Of a stretch of 38,412 nucleotides of DNA, positions 24,140-32,895 are shown piece by piece. The DNA is from Deltaproteobacteria bacterium (GTDB lineage Bacteria; Desulfobacterota; Binatia; Binatales; Binataceae). Numbering within the stretch: the stretch's first letter is position 1; the number at the start of each line of letters is the position of its first letter. The notes below the pieces were generated by a model. It ran no database searches, was not told where the DNA came from, and saw only the letters and a list, made by a program, of their open reading frames with translations. Both the position numbers and the translations under genes were made by a program. The stretch is taken from assembly GCA_021827495.1 (NCBI GenBank), contig JAKAVN010000017.1, positions 1 through 38,412 on the forward strand. The letters run 5' to 3'.

Positions 24140-24417
24140 GCGCGCTCGGCGGCCTTCGAGCGATTGGCCGGTCGCCCGCCGCCTTGGCCTTGGCGACCGC
24201 GTTGCGTGCGTCGAGCAAATGAAGCGTGGCGCGTTCCATCTCGGCCTGTGCCGTGTAGACATCGATTTCCGAGGTCAGCCCAGCCGCGGATTTGACCTTC
24301 GATTCGTGCATTGCTTTGGCCGGGCGTGGGCCTCGACACCGCCCACAACGCCGGCGCTGGGACGGCCACCAGACACAACAGCTCGCCGGCGCGCGCGCGT
24401 CCAAGCTTGAGCAGCAT
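24129..24417 (-). pseudogene. Internally deleted TolC-type outer-membrane factor
   Basis: The third gene of the RND efflux operon is reduced to two scraps. From an ATG at 24417 (GGAGAAG nine bases upstream, 17 bases after the adaptor stop) a signal-peptide-like start MLLKLGRARAGELLCLVAV is read. About 90 bases later the frame switches to a different one encoding ESKVKSAAGLTSEIDVYTAQ and ERATLHLLDARNAVAKAKAA, the C-terminal helical repeat of TolC/OprM outer-membrane factors. A complete factor has about 450-500 residues, so roughly 350-400 codons are missing and the junction is out of frame. The pump must use another TolC or be inactive. Confidence 0.8.
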
Positions 24418-24433
24418 GATTTGTCTTCTCCGC

Positions 24434-25639
24434 TCAGTCGTGGTTGGTTTTGACCTGCTGGGCCTGGAAGCCCAGATGGTAATGGCTGTCGAGCACGGCA
24501 TGCGCCTGCTCGCCACTGCTCAGCGCCGGGTTGAGCGCGCGCACGACCTGCTCGTCGCCACTAAGGCCCGACGTGATTTCCATGTAGATGCCGGTATTTA
24601 TTCCGACCCTGACGGGGACCTCCGCGAGGCGGCCATCGCGGACGGCCATCACGAAATGGCCGCCCTCCGCGGAATCGCCGACCGCGCTGTTGGGCAGCTT
24701 GAGCGCATTGGGATGGCGCTCGAGTTCGAGCATCACGTTGGCGTACATGCCGGGGTAGATTTCACCTTTGGAGTTTTCGATGTCGATCTCGGTCAGCATC
24801 GTGCGCGTCGCCAAATCCAGCGAATGCGCGAAGCGCGTGACCGTCGCGGTGTACCTGCGCCCCGGCAGCTCCTGGAACCCGACGATGACCGGCATCCCCA
24901 CCCGGATGTAACCGACCGCGTCCTGCGGCACATAGACGTAGATGCGCAGCTTCTGGATATCAGCCACACTCACCACCGGCGCCGCGGTTCCACCCGCGCT
25001 CGCCGTGCCTTCCATCGGCGCGGTCGTGGTGTTCTGGCCGCCGGACTTGATTAGCGCCCCTGGATCGACGAAGCGCTCGGTCACGATGCCGTCGAACGGC
25101 GCGACGATCTGCGTGTAGGCGACCAGTGCGGCAAGCTCGTTGGCCTTGGCCTGCGCCTGCTGGAACTTGCTATACGCGATGTCGACGTCCTCGCGCGCCA
25201 CCAGCCGCGGGTCGCTCTTCCAGACCCGGTCGAGCCGCTCGTAAGTGAGTTGCTGGATCTGCAAATTGGAACGCGCGCGGTCCAGGCGCTGGCGCAGCTC
25301 GGGAACCTCGATCTCGGCCAGCACCTCGCCCTGTTTCACCCGGTCGCCCTTGTCCACGGCGATGCTCTTCAGGTAGCCGGTGACCTTGGCGTAGAGCGCC
25401 GATTGGTAATAGCCGACCACGTCGCCGGGCAGCGTCATCGAGCGAACCGCCGCGCCGCGCTGAGGCCTGATTACTATCACGCGCGGCGGCGGGACGACGA
25501 CTGCGGAATCGTCGTCGCGGCGGCATCCGGAAATCGCCGGCGCGATCGCGATCAATACGACCCCAACTAACATGATCCGAATCGGCACGCTCCGAAGCGC
25601 AGCGATTCCGGCGAGCGCCAGTGTGACTGGCCGCCTCAT
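24434..25639 (-). CDS. RND efflux periplasmic adaptor (membrane fusion protein)
   Basis: A 401-residue adaptor linking an RND permease to an outer-membrane channel. It has a lipoprotein-type leader (AIAPAISGC, C39), then a barrel-sandwich/lipoyl half (SALYAKVTGYLKSIAVDKGD, VKQGEVLAEIEVPEL), a short helical hairpin (about residues 116-170), the second lipoyl half (IVAPFDGIVTERFVDPGALI), a beta-barrel (VYVPQDAVGYIRVGMPVIVG) and a membrane-proximal domain. A Gly-Thr-rich insert (TTTAPMEGTASAGGTA) sits in the barrel-sandwich. Its ATG overlaps the permease stop (ATGA), so the two are translationally coupled. The hairpin is short, as in CusB- or MdtA-like adaptors. Confidence 0.93.
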   Translation of the reverse strand: MRRPVTLALAGIAALRSVPIRIMLVGVVLIAIAPAISGCRRDDDSAVVVPPPRVIVIRPQRGAAVRSMTLPGDVVGYYQSALYAKVTGYLKSIAVDKGDRVKQGEVLAEIEVPELRQRLDRARSNLQIQQLTYERLDRVWKSDPRLVAREDVDIAYSKFQQAQAKANELAALVAYTQIVAPFDGIVTERFVDPGALIKSGGQNTTTAPMEGTASAGGTAAPVVSVADIQKLRIYVYVPQDAVGYIRVGMPVIVGFQELPGRRYTATVTRFAHSLDLATRTMLTEIDIENSKGEIYPGMYANVMLELERHPNALKLPNSAVGDSAEGGHFVMAVRDGRLAEVPVRVGINTGIYMEITSGLSGDEQVVRALNPALSSGEQAHAVLDSHYHLGFQAQQVKTNHD

Positions 25640-28600
25640 CGGTTGGCCTCCGCTCCGCGCCGCGAATAGAAGGCCTCGTACACCGCCGGCACCAGTATCA
25701 GGGTGAAGACGGTCGACACCGCCAGCCCGCCGACCGCCGCGCGCGCCAGCGGCGCCGAAGCTTCGGAACCCGAGCCCAGCTCGAGCGCCAGCGGCATCAG
25801 GCCTACCACCGTCGCCAGCGCGGTCATCAGGATCGGGCGCATCCGGATGCGCGCCGATTCGACCACCGCGCGGCGCAGCGGCTGGCCCTCACGGCGGCGC
25901 TGGTTGGCGAAGTCGACCAGCAGGATCGAGTTGGAGACCACGATTCCAACCATCACGATGATGCCCATGAAGGATTCGATGTTGAGCGTGGTGTTGGTCA
26001 GATACAGCGTCCACATTACACCGATCAACCCCATCGGCACCGCAAACATGATGATGACCGGGTCGAGAAAGGAGCGGAATTGCGCCACCATCACCAGGTA
26101 CAGCAGGACCACCGCCATCCCCAGGCCGAAGCCGAAGCTCGAGAACGATTTCTCCATCGAGGCGACTGAACCGCGCAACGCGTAACTCATGTCCGCGGGC
26201 ATCTTTACGTGCGTCAGTGCCGCGATCACCGCGCGCTGCGTGCCGCCGAGGTCCTGGGTGCGCGGAGCCACCAGCACGTCGACCACGCGCTGGATGTCGT
26301 AGTGGTCGGCCTCGGCCGGATGGCGCTCGGGCACGATGGTGGCGACGTCGCGCAGGGTGATCGCGTCCTCGCGCGAGTGCTTGGCGGGCGCCACCGCGAC
26401 CGGGATGTTCTCGAGCGTCTCGAGAGACCGAATCTCTGGCTCGAAGTACTGCGCGGTTAGGAAGTAGTCGTTGCCCGACTTGGGATCGATCCAGATCGAC
26501 GGCGCGATCATCTCGTTCGAGGTCAGCGCGGTGATCACGTTGGCCACCACGTCGTACTGGTTGAGCCCCAGGCGCGCCGCTTTCACACGGTCGACCTTGA
26601 CCCGCAGGGTCGGATAATCCGACTCCTGCGGGATGAAGGTGTCGGCCACCGCGGGCACTCTGCGCAGCGCCTCGTCGACCGCGCGCGCCACCGGAAACAG
26701 CTCGTGGTAGGTCGGCGCGGTGAGCTGCACATCGATCGGCGCCGCCAACCCGAAGTTGAGCACCGAATCGATGATACTGCCGGACGAGAAGAAGGTCCGC
26801 ACCTCGGGAACCGCTTGCGGCAGGAGCTTTTTCAGACGGTGCATGTAGATGAAGGTCGAGACCGCATGCGTGGGTTTCAACGCCACCATCATGAAGCCCG
26901 AGTCAGCCGCGGCGTTGGACGAATAGATCGAAGAGAAGCCGGGCGCCAGGCCCAGGTTCGAAACGATGGTCAAAAGCTCACCGGGCGGGATGACCTGGCG
27001 CACCGCGGTTTCCATCCGCTCGGTAAGCCGCTCGGTTAGTTCGATGCGCGAGCCGACCGGCGCGCGGTAGTCGATGATGAACTGGCCGGCATCGGTCTGC
27101 GGGAAAAGCTCCGTGCCGATCAGCGGATAGATGGCCATGCTCAGCACGAACACCGCCCCGACCCCGGCGATCACCAGGGACTTGTGGTCGAGCGCGCGCT
27201 CCAGGATTCGTTCGTAGCGCGCCGCCATCCGCTCGTACGCCCGCATGAAGGCGCCGAGCGAGCCGTGAGCGGCCCCCTCCTCGGATTCGCGCGCCGACTC
27301 CGCGGTCAAAAACCGCGCACAGTAGATCGGGATGACGCTCATCGAGACGAGGTACGACGCGATCATCGACAGCACCACCGCCAGCGCCAGCGCGCTGAAC
27401 AGATACTTCGCCACGCCGAACAGGAACATCACCGGGAAGAACACGATGATGGTCGTGATGGTCGACGCCAGCACCGGCAGTGCGACCTCCTCGGCGCCCT
27501 CGCGCGCGGCCTGGTGGGGCTCCTTGCCCTGGGCCAGATGGCGGTTGATGTTTTCCAACACCACCGTCGAGTCGTCGACCAGCCGGCCGATCGCCAGCGC
27601 GAAGCCGCCCAGGGTCATGATGTTGACCGTCGATCCGGACATCGCCAGGCCGAATGCGCCGGCCAGGATCGACAGCGGGATCGAGAGGAAGATCGCGAAG
27701 GTCGAGCGGAAGCTGCCCAGGAAGATCAGGATCATCAGCGAGGCCAGCACTGCCCCCGAGACCGCTTCATGCTCGAGCGCTTCGACCGCGTCGAGAATGT
27801 AAGTGGACTGGCTGAAGATCGCGTGCAACTTCATCCCCTTGGGCATCCCGGTGACCTTCGGCAGCACCTGCTCGATGCCGCTGACGATCGAGATGGTGTT
27901 GGAGCCGCTCTGCTTGAGCACCGGAATATAAACCGAGCGCTGGCCATTGATGCGCACGATGTTCTGCTGGATCTCGGCGGCGTCATAGGCGTGTCCGATG
28001 TCGCGCACGTAGACCGGCTCCTGGCCCGGTCCGATCTTTACCGGAACGTTATTAATATCGTCCGGGTGGTCGATCATCGAGTTGCTGTAGACGAAGTAAT
28101 CCTGCGTGCCGATCTTGGCGTCGCCCGCCGGAATGATCAGGTTGGCGCGGTTGAGCGCATGCACCACGTCCATCGGGGTCAGCCCGCGCGCCTGCAACGC
28201 GTCGCGGTCGAGGTACACCATGATCTGCCGGTACTTGCCGCCGAACGGCGGTGGCACCGAGGCGCCCTCGACGGTGGCGAGCCAGTTGCGGATATTGTAC
28301 TGCGCCTGGTCGCGCAACTGGGCCTGGCGAAAGCCCTTGCCCGAGACCGTCACCAAAACCACTGGCAGCGACGAGGCGCCCGAGGGTAGCACCAGGGGCG
28401 GCAGCGTGCCGGGCGGCAGATGGCGCAGGTCGGCCATCGCGAGGTCGCCCAGCGAAGCCGCCGCAGCGCCCAGGCTTACCCCAGGATGGAAAAACACCTT
28501 GATGATGCTGACGCCAGGCAGCGAGCGCGACTCGATGTGCTGGATTTCGCTGCCCATCGTGAAGAAGCGCTCGAAGCGGGTGGTGATGTCGCGCTCCATC

Positions 28601-28767
28601 TCCTGCGGCGGCATCCCGGGATAGAACGTGGCGACAATTACCGCCGGGATGTGGAGCGGCGGAAAGACGTCAACCGGCATTCGGGCGAATGCGTTGATGC
28701 CGAGGATGGTAATAATCAGTGCCCCCACGATTATCGTGTGGGGATTGCGCAGCGAGAAAGAAGGCAT
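25636..28767 (-). CDS. RND efflux permease (AcrB/HAE1-like)
   Basis: A 1043-residue inner-membrane pump with the 12-helix, two-porter-domain layout. N-terminal family motif: FARMPVDVFPPLHIPAV. The proton-relay Asp pair is present in helix 4 (GRLVDDSTVVLEN, D398 and D399). The helix-10 position equivalent to Lys940 of AcrB is Ser (GIVVSNSILLVDFANQ), as also seen with Asn in many non-AcrB RND members. RPILMTALATVVGLMPLAL is the conserved helix 11. The ATG at 28767 has GAGG upstream. Drug, metal or lipid substrates cannot be told. It heads a leftward operon with the adaptor and the broken TolC gene. Confidence 0.94.
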   Translation of the reverse strand: MPSFSLRNPHTIIVGALIITILGINAFARMPVDVFPPLHIPAVIVATFYPGMPPQEMERDITTRFERFFTMGSEIQHIESRSLPGVSIIKVFFHPGVSLGAAAASLGDLAMADLRHLPPGTLPPLVLPSGASSLPVVLVTVSGKGFRQAQLRDQAQYNIRNWLATVEGASVPPPFGGKYRQIMVYLDRDALQARGLTPMDVVHALNRANLIIPAGDAKIGTQDYFVYSNSMIDHPDDINNVPVKIGPGQEPVYVRDIGHAYDAAEIQQNIVRINGQRSVYIPVLKQSGSNTISIVSGIEQVLPKVTGMPKGMKLHAIFSQSTYILDAVEALEHEAVSGAVLASLMILIFLGSFRSTFAIFLSIPLSILAGAFGLAMSGSTVNIMTLGGFALAIGRLVDDSTVVLENINRHLAQGKEPHQAAREGAEEVALPVLASTITTIIVFFPVMFLFGVAKYLFSALALAVVLSMIASYLVSMSVIPIYCARFLTAESARESEEGAAHGSLGAFMRAYERMAARYERILERALDHKSLVIAGVGAVFVLSMAIYPLIGTELFPQTDAGQFIIDYRAPVGSRIELTERLTERMETAVRQVIPPGELLTIVSNLGLAPGFSSIYSSNAAADSGFMMVALKPTHAVSTFIYMHRLKKLLPQAVPEVRTFFSSGSIIDSVLNFGLAAPIDVQLTAPTYHELFPVARAVDEALRRVPAVADTFIPQESDYPTLRVKVDRVKAARLGLNQYDVVANVITALTSNEMIAPSIWIDPKSGNDYFLTAQYFEPEIRSLETLENIPVAVAPAKHSREDAITLRDVATIVPERHPAEADHYDIQRVVDVLVAPRTQDLGGTQRAVIAALTHVKMPADMSYALRGSVASMEKSFSSFGFGLGMAVVLLYLVMVAQFRSFLDPVIIMFAVPMGLIGVMWTLYLTNTTLNIESFMGIIVMVGIVVSNSILLVDFANQRRREGQPLRRAVVESARIRMRPILMTALATVVGLMPLALELGSGSEASAPLARAAVGGLAVSTVFTLILVPAVYEAFYSRRGAEANR

Positions 28768-29481
28768 TCCACGACCTCACATGGTGCCCGCGCATCGCGG
28801 GCGACGCGATCAAAGCTCCTGCCGGGGCGGCCTATACCACCGCGGCGCGAGTCAGACGCGCAAGGATGCAGCGTGGCTGGGTGGGTCCCCGCCTGCGCGG
28901 CCTGGAGCGAGGCGAAGACGCCTCAGCGTGCATGCGCGCGGCCGGCGCGGTCGGCTCGAGCTTCGAGGCGGCCGTCAATCTGATCGACGACCGTGTGATG
29001 CGCCGCGCGCAGTCGCGCGTGCGCTGTCCTGCAAGCCGGAAAAAAGCGCTGGTTCAGATGAATTGGCACTACCACGGTCAGGCTGAGAGCGACCAATAGC
29101 GACAGGAGTCCAAAGAACCTTGCGGTGCGATTGCGATAGAGCTGCGCCATCCGCTGGCTAGTGTATTCAGGGCGCGCGCACCGGGCAACCCGTGGAGTTA
29201 ACAGGCTGGTCGGCTGGCTGCTCCGACGCGCTCCTGACGGCCGCGGAGAGGTGCTATGGGTTGCATCGAAGAGCTTCCCAGTGCGTTTCGCGCCTGCGCC
29301 TGCGGGGGTGGTTCGCTAATCCCAAATCGTCGGCAGCTATCCTCCTCGAGGAGACATCCAATTCCATATTTTCCGCGCCGGCGCAAAGCTTGGCGGCGCC
29401 CCGCTCGATTCAGTCTTCAGGCGCTCCGGGGAGACGCCAGCCCGAGGACATCGCGGCGCGCCGTGGTAAGATCGTCAAGCC
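28768..29481. other. Long intergenic region between RND permease and UvrD-like helicase
   Basis: About 714 bases separate the divergent RND operon and the helicase gene. A short leftward frame with one membrane helix (28923-29150) is the only coding candidate. The rest holds CTCCTCGAGGAG-type symmetry near 29341-29352 and a possible -10 (TAAGAT, 29467-29472) only about ten bases before the helicase GTG, which would give a leaderless or nearly leaderless message. I see no RNA gene. Confidence 0.45.
28923..29150 (-). CDS. Possible small membrane protein
   Basis: A 75-residue frame beginning MAQLYRNRTARFF, with one clear hydrophobic helix (GLLSLLVALSLTVVVPIHL) and a basic C-terminal half. It lies 155 bases upstream of the RND permease in the same direction. 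No family is recognised and the Shine-Dalgarno is poor (CAGCGG). In GC-rich DNA a frame of this length can arise by chance; the membrane segment is the only positive sign. Confidence 0.3.
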   Translation of the reverse strand: MAQLYRNRTARFFGLLSLLVALSLTVVVPIHLNQRFFPACRTAHARLRAAHHTVVDQIDGRLEARADRAGRAHAR

Positions 29482-31521
29482 GTGGCCGACAAGGTGATCG
29501 TACTGCGCAGCGCGCGCGCCGAAGTTGACGAGCGCAGCTTCCGCATCAAGTACGCCGAGCTGCTCAACCCCTCGCAGCTCGCCGCCGTTAGCCATCGCGA
29601 CGGCCCCATCCTGGTCATCGCCGGGGCCGGCTCGGGCAAGACCCGCACGCTGATTTACCGCGTCGCGCGGCTCATCGAGAGCGGCGTCCCGCCCGGCGCG
29701 ATCCTGCTGCTGACCTTCACCCGGCGCGCGGCGCAGGAGATGCTGCGGCGAGTCGAGCATCTGGTGGGCGATCGCACGCGCGCGGTGGCCGGCGGCACCT
29801 TCCACTCCTTCGCCAACCTGACGCTGCGCCAGTTCGGCTCCGCGATCGGCCTTAAACCCAACTTCACCATTCTCGATCGCTCGGACATGGAGGACGTGGT
29901 CAACCTGCTGCGGACGCGGATGGGCCTGGGCTCGCGCGACCGGCGCTTTCCCAAGAAGGGCGCCATCACCGAGGCGATCAGCATGGCGCGCAACAAGCGC
30001 CGCGAGCTGGGCGAAGAGATCGAACTCGATTTTCCTCATCTTGCCGAGCATCGCGACGACCTCGCGCGGCTCGCCGCCGCCTACGACGCCTACAAGCGCG
30101 AGCGCGGACTGCTCGACTACGACGACCTGCTCTATCGGCTGGCCGAGTTGCTCGAGCGGCACGAGGACGTCCGCCACCGCCTGAGCGGCACTTACCGCTA
30201 CATCATGATCGACGAGTACCAGGACACCAACCTGATCCAGGCCGAGCTGGTGCGGCTGCTCGCCGCGGCCCATCGCAACGTGATGGCGGTGGGCGACGAC
30301 GCGCAGTCGATCTATTCGTTTCGCGGCGCCAACTTCCGCAACATCATGGACTTTCCGGAAATTTTTCCCGGCGCGCGCGTGGTCAAGCTCGAACAGAACT
30401 ATCGTTCGCTGCAGGGCATCCTCGACGTCGCCAACGAGGTCATCTCGCGCGCGGCCGTAAAGTACACCAAGGTGCTCGCCGCCGAGCGCCGCGGCGAATT
30501 TCGCCCGCTGCTGGTGCGCGCCCAGGACGAGCACATGCAGTCGCGCTTCGTCGCCGAACGCATCCTGGAGCTGCGCGAGCAGGGCGTCGAACTGGGCGAG
30601 ATCGCGGTGCTGTTCCGCTCCGGCTTCCACTCCTTCGACCTCGAACTCGAACTCCAGCGCCGCGATCTCCCGTTCATCAAGCGCGGCGGCTTCAAGTTCA
30701 TCGAGACCGCCCATATAAAGGACGTGCTCGCCCATCTGCGCGTGATCGCCAATCCGGCCGATGCGGTGTCATGGCTGCGCGTGCTGATGCTGGTGCCCAA
30801 AGTGGGCCATCGCCGCGCCGAGCGCCTGATCGAGGAGATTGTCGCCGCGCCCCAGCCCGAGCAGGCGCTGGCGCGCGCCGCCGAGTCGATCGGCGCCGGC
30901 GCCCGCTCAGGCGGCGGCCCCGGCTCGGGCGCTGGTGGAACGGCCGCGGCGCGACTCGCCGCATTGCTGGCCGAATTACGCGGCGGCGCCCAGGCGCGCC
31001 CCGCCGATCTGATCGCGCGGACGCTCGAGTACTACCTGCCGCTGATGCGCGACAGCTACCCGGATGATTACCCCAAGCGCGAGCGCGACCTGGAACATTT
31101 CCAGACCATCACCGAGCGCTACCGCAGCCTCGAATCGATGCTGGCCGACGTGGCGCTCGAGCCGCCCAGCGACTCACTGGGCGACGTGCTCGCGGTCGAG
31201 CCCGAGGAGGGCTACCTGACGCTCAGCACCATCCACTCCGCCAAGGGGCTGGAGTGGATGGTGGTGTTTCTGATCTGGGCCGCCGACGGGCGCTTTCCCG
31301 GTCCCCAGAGCGTCGGCCCCGAGGAATTGGAGGAGGAGCGCCGCCTGATGTATGTCGCCAGCACCCGCGCGCGCGACGAACTCTACATCTCGTATCCGAT
31401 CTCTATGTTCGACCGCGCGATGGGATACGTCGTCGGCCACGCGTCGCGCTTTTTGGAAGACATCCCGGCCGAGGTGCTGCCGACCGCTTCGCTCCAGGAG
31501 GCCGGCGAAGAGCCGGCCTGA
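29482..31521 (+). CDS. UvrD/PcrA-like superfamily 1A DNA helicase
   Basis: An ATP-dependent 3'-5' DNA helicase of 679 residues. All SF1A motifs are visible: Q motif LNPSQLAAV, Walker A AGAGSGKT (47-54), TFTRRAAQEM, motif II DEYQDT (about 243-248), GDDAQSIYSFRGA (motif III), LEQNYRS (motif IV), TIHSAKGLEW (motif V) and VASTRARDEL (motif VI). The protein is a little shorter than PcrA or UvrD (about 720) and ends without their Tudor-like RNA-polymerase-binding tail. A Gly-Ser-rich linker (GGGPGSGAGG) interrupts the 2B region. The start is a GTG at 29482. Role in repair or replication restart is inferred from the family. Confidence 0.95.
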   Translation: MADKVIVLRSARAEVDERSFRIKYAELLNPSQLAAVSHRDGPILVIAGAGSGKTRTLIYRVARLIESGVPPGAILLLTFTRRAAQEMLRRVEHLVGDRTRAVAGGTFHSFANLTLRQFGSAIGLKPNFTILDRSDMEDVVNLLRTRMGLGSRDRRFPKKGAITEAISMARNKRRELGEEIELDFPHLAEHRDDLARLAAAYDAYKRERGLLDYDDLLYRLAELLERHEDVRHRLSGTYRYIMIDEYQDTNLIQAELVRLLAAAHRNVMAVGDDAQSIYSFRGANFRNIMDFPEIFPGARVVKLEQNYRSLQGILDVANEVISRAAVKYTKVLAAERRGEFRPLLVRAQDEHMQSRFVAERILELREQGVELGEIAVLFRSGFHSFDLELELQRRDLPFIKRGGFKFIETAHIKDVLAHLRVIANPADAVSWLRVLMLVPKVGHRRAERLIEEIVAAPQPEQALARAAESIGAGARSGGGPGSGAGGTAAARLAALLAELRGGAQARPADLIARTLEYYLPLMRDSYPDDYPKRERDLEHFQTITERYRSLESMLADVALEPPSDSLGDVLAVEPEEGYLTLSTIHSAKGLEWMVVFLIWAADGRFPGPQSVGPEELEEERRLMYVASTRARDELYISYPISMFDRAMGYVVGHASRFLEDIPAEVLPTASLQEAGEEPA

Positions 31522-31625
31522 GCCGCGAACGGACAGCCCCGGCGATTATTGCGGGTCGGCCAGCTTAAGCAGTTGCTAGCCGAAGTTGGCGCCGGTGAGC
31601 ATTCGGATGGGCGTCTTCGGCGCGT

Positions 31626-32093
31626 TCACTTGACGTACAGGAAAATCCCCTCGTAGATGAGCGCGGGCTTGTCCTGTCCCACGACCTGGACCTGGGTCTC
31701 GGTCGTGACCTGCGTTCCCTGCGGCTTCGCTTCGACGGCGACCACGCGCGAGCGCGCATGGACCTTGGCGCCTGCCGGGACCGGCGAGATGAAGCGCAGC
31801 TTGTTCGCGCCGTAATTGACCACGTTACGGAAACTGGTGACGTTCCACTCCCGCGGAATCTCGAAGGCGGCGACAAGACTGAGGGTCAGGAATCCGTGCG
31901 CGACCGGCCCCTTAAATGGGCTCTCGCGCTTGGCGCGTTCGATATCGACATGGATCCACTGATGGTCGCCGGTCACCTCGGCGAACCGGTTGATCTTGTC
32001 CTGCGTCACTTCGATGGGCTTGCTCCAGGCGCTGAACTCCTGGCTGACCTTCGAGCGAAGCTTCTCGACGTCGTCAAAGCGGATACTTTCCAT
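31626..32093 (-). CDS. MaoC-like (R)-specific enoyl-CoA hydratase
   Basis: A 155-residue hot-dog-fold hydratase. The catalytic Asp and His of the hydratase-2 motif are D43 and H48 in TGDHQWIHVD, followed by the family block FKGPVAHGFLTLSL. It is expected to add water to trans-2-enoyl-CoA or a related thioester in the cytoplasm. The ATG at 32093 has a strong GGGAGGA. The HxlR regulator lies just upstream on the same strand, and FabI, an LLM oxidoreductase and an enoyl-CoA hydratase are nearby, pointing to fatty-acid or xenobiotic acyl-CoA metabolism. Confidence 0.92.
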   Translation of the reverse strand: MESIRFDDVEKLRSKVSQEFSAWSKPIEVTQDKINRFAEVTGDHQWIHVDIERAKRESPFKGPVAHGFLTLSLVAAFEIPREWNVTSFRNVVNYGANKLRFISPVPAGAKVHARSRVVAVEAKPQGTQVTTETQVQVVGQDKPALIYEGIFLYVK

Positions 32094-32188
32094 GGCTTTC
32101 CTCCCGTAGCGATGCGCGATTGTCCTACTTCGCGGCCGCGAAAAGAACCGCCGCGCGAGTCTCGAGCACTATTTTCCCCCGCGCATGT

Positions 32189-32746
32189 TCATGCTTCCTG
32201 GGTGCCTTGCGCGGGTTGCGCGGCTGCGCGGCCGGTCTCGCCGCGATGCGGCGGCGCCGCCGGCTTGCGCGTGCGCCTCAGGCGCGTCCTGAGCGCGGCG
32301 AGCGCGCCCGGTCCGGGGATCATCCTTGCCTCGAGCCATCCGATCGGGCGGCCGTCGCGGCTGGTTACGCGGACTTCGATCGGCTGGGCGCTGGCGCGGT
32401 CGACCACGATCACCGGGACGCGGCCGGGTCCGACCACCCACTGGTCGCCCCATTCCCGCAGCGCCATCAGGACCGGAAACAGCGCGCGGCCCTTATCGGT
32501 CAGCCGGTATTCGGCGCGGCGCGCGTCGTCGGAGGCGGCGGCGCGCTCCAGAATGCCGCGCGCGACCAGCTTTTTGAGGCGCGCGGCGAGGATGTTGCGC
32601 GCGATTCCGAGATGGCCCTGGAACTTGTCGAAGCGGCGCGTGCCCATCAGGGCCTCACGCACGATGAGGAAGGTCCACCACTCGCCGATCTGCTCGAGCG
32701 CGCGGGCAATCGAGCAATTCATGTGGGCGAAGGTCTTGCGCCGCAT
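32189..32746 (-). CDS. HxlR-family winged-helix transcription regulator
   Basis: A 185-residue protein. Residues about 9-110 are the HxlR winged-helix domain: MNCSIARALEQIGEWWTFLI with the conserved N-terminal cysteine (C11), the recognition segment FDKFQGHLGIARNILAARLK, and the wing RAEYRLTDKGRALFPVL. A C-terminal extension (about 75 residues, IVVDRASAQPIEVRV onward, ending basic and Pro/Ala-rich) is unusual for the family, whose members are often about 110-150 residues. HxlR proteins sense thiols, aldehydes or oxidants, often through that cysteine. A large inverted repeat lies just upstream, so autoregulation is likely. Confidence 0.93.
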   Translation of the reverse strand: MRRKTFAHMNCSIARALEQIGEWWTFLIVREALMGTRRFDKFQGHLGIARNILAARLKKLVARGILERAAASDDARRAEYRLTDKGRALFPVLMALREWGDQWVVGPGRVPVIVVDRASAQPIEVRVTSRDGRPIGWLEARMIPGPGALAALRTRLRRTRKPAAPPHRGETGRAAAQPAQGTQEA

Positions 32747-32764
32747 GCGTGCAGCCTAACACGG

Positions 32765-32842
32765 GTGCGTTTCATGATGCAACTTATGTGGCGGGCCGCC
32801 GCCGCGCGCTCCGGCGCGCATCCCTTGCGTCATGAAACGCAC
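32765..32842. promoter_or_regulatory. 18-bp inverted repeat upstream of the HxlR gene (likely operator)
   Basis: GTGCGTTTCATGATGCAA (32765-32782) and TTGCGTCATGAAACGCAC (32825-32842) are reverse complements with one mismatch, 42 bases apart. The interval holds a GC hairpin (GCGCGC-TCCG-GCGCGC, 32804-32819). The left arm is 19 bases before the HxlR start. Read on the leftward strand it contains TTGCAT, a possible -35, 17 bases before TTAGGC. Confidence 0.65.
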
Positions 32843-32895
32843 GCGAAAAGCTGGCTGCGGAGCCCTGCGCCGCACCGCCGGCGCGCAAGCCGTGC

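Noticed and set aside
27184-28389. 401-codon rightward frame antisense to the RND permease
   Set aside because: Arg-, Asp- and His-rich, no family resemblance; a shadow of the well-supported permease.
29410-30735. 441-codon leftward frame antisense to the helicase
   Set aside because: All helicase motifs are on the other strand; this frame shows only composition-driven repeats of Val, Ala and Gly.
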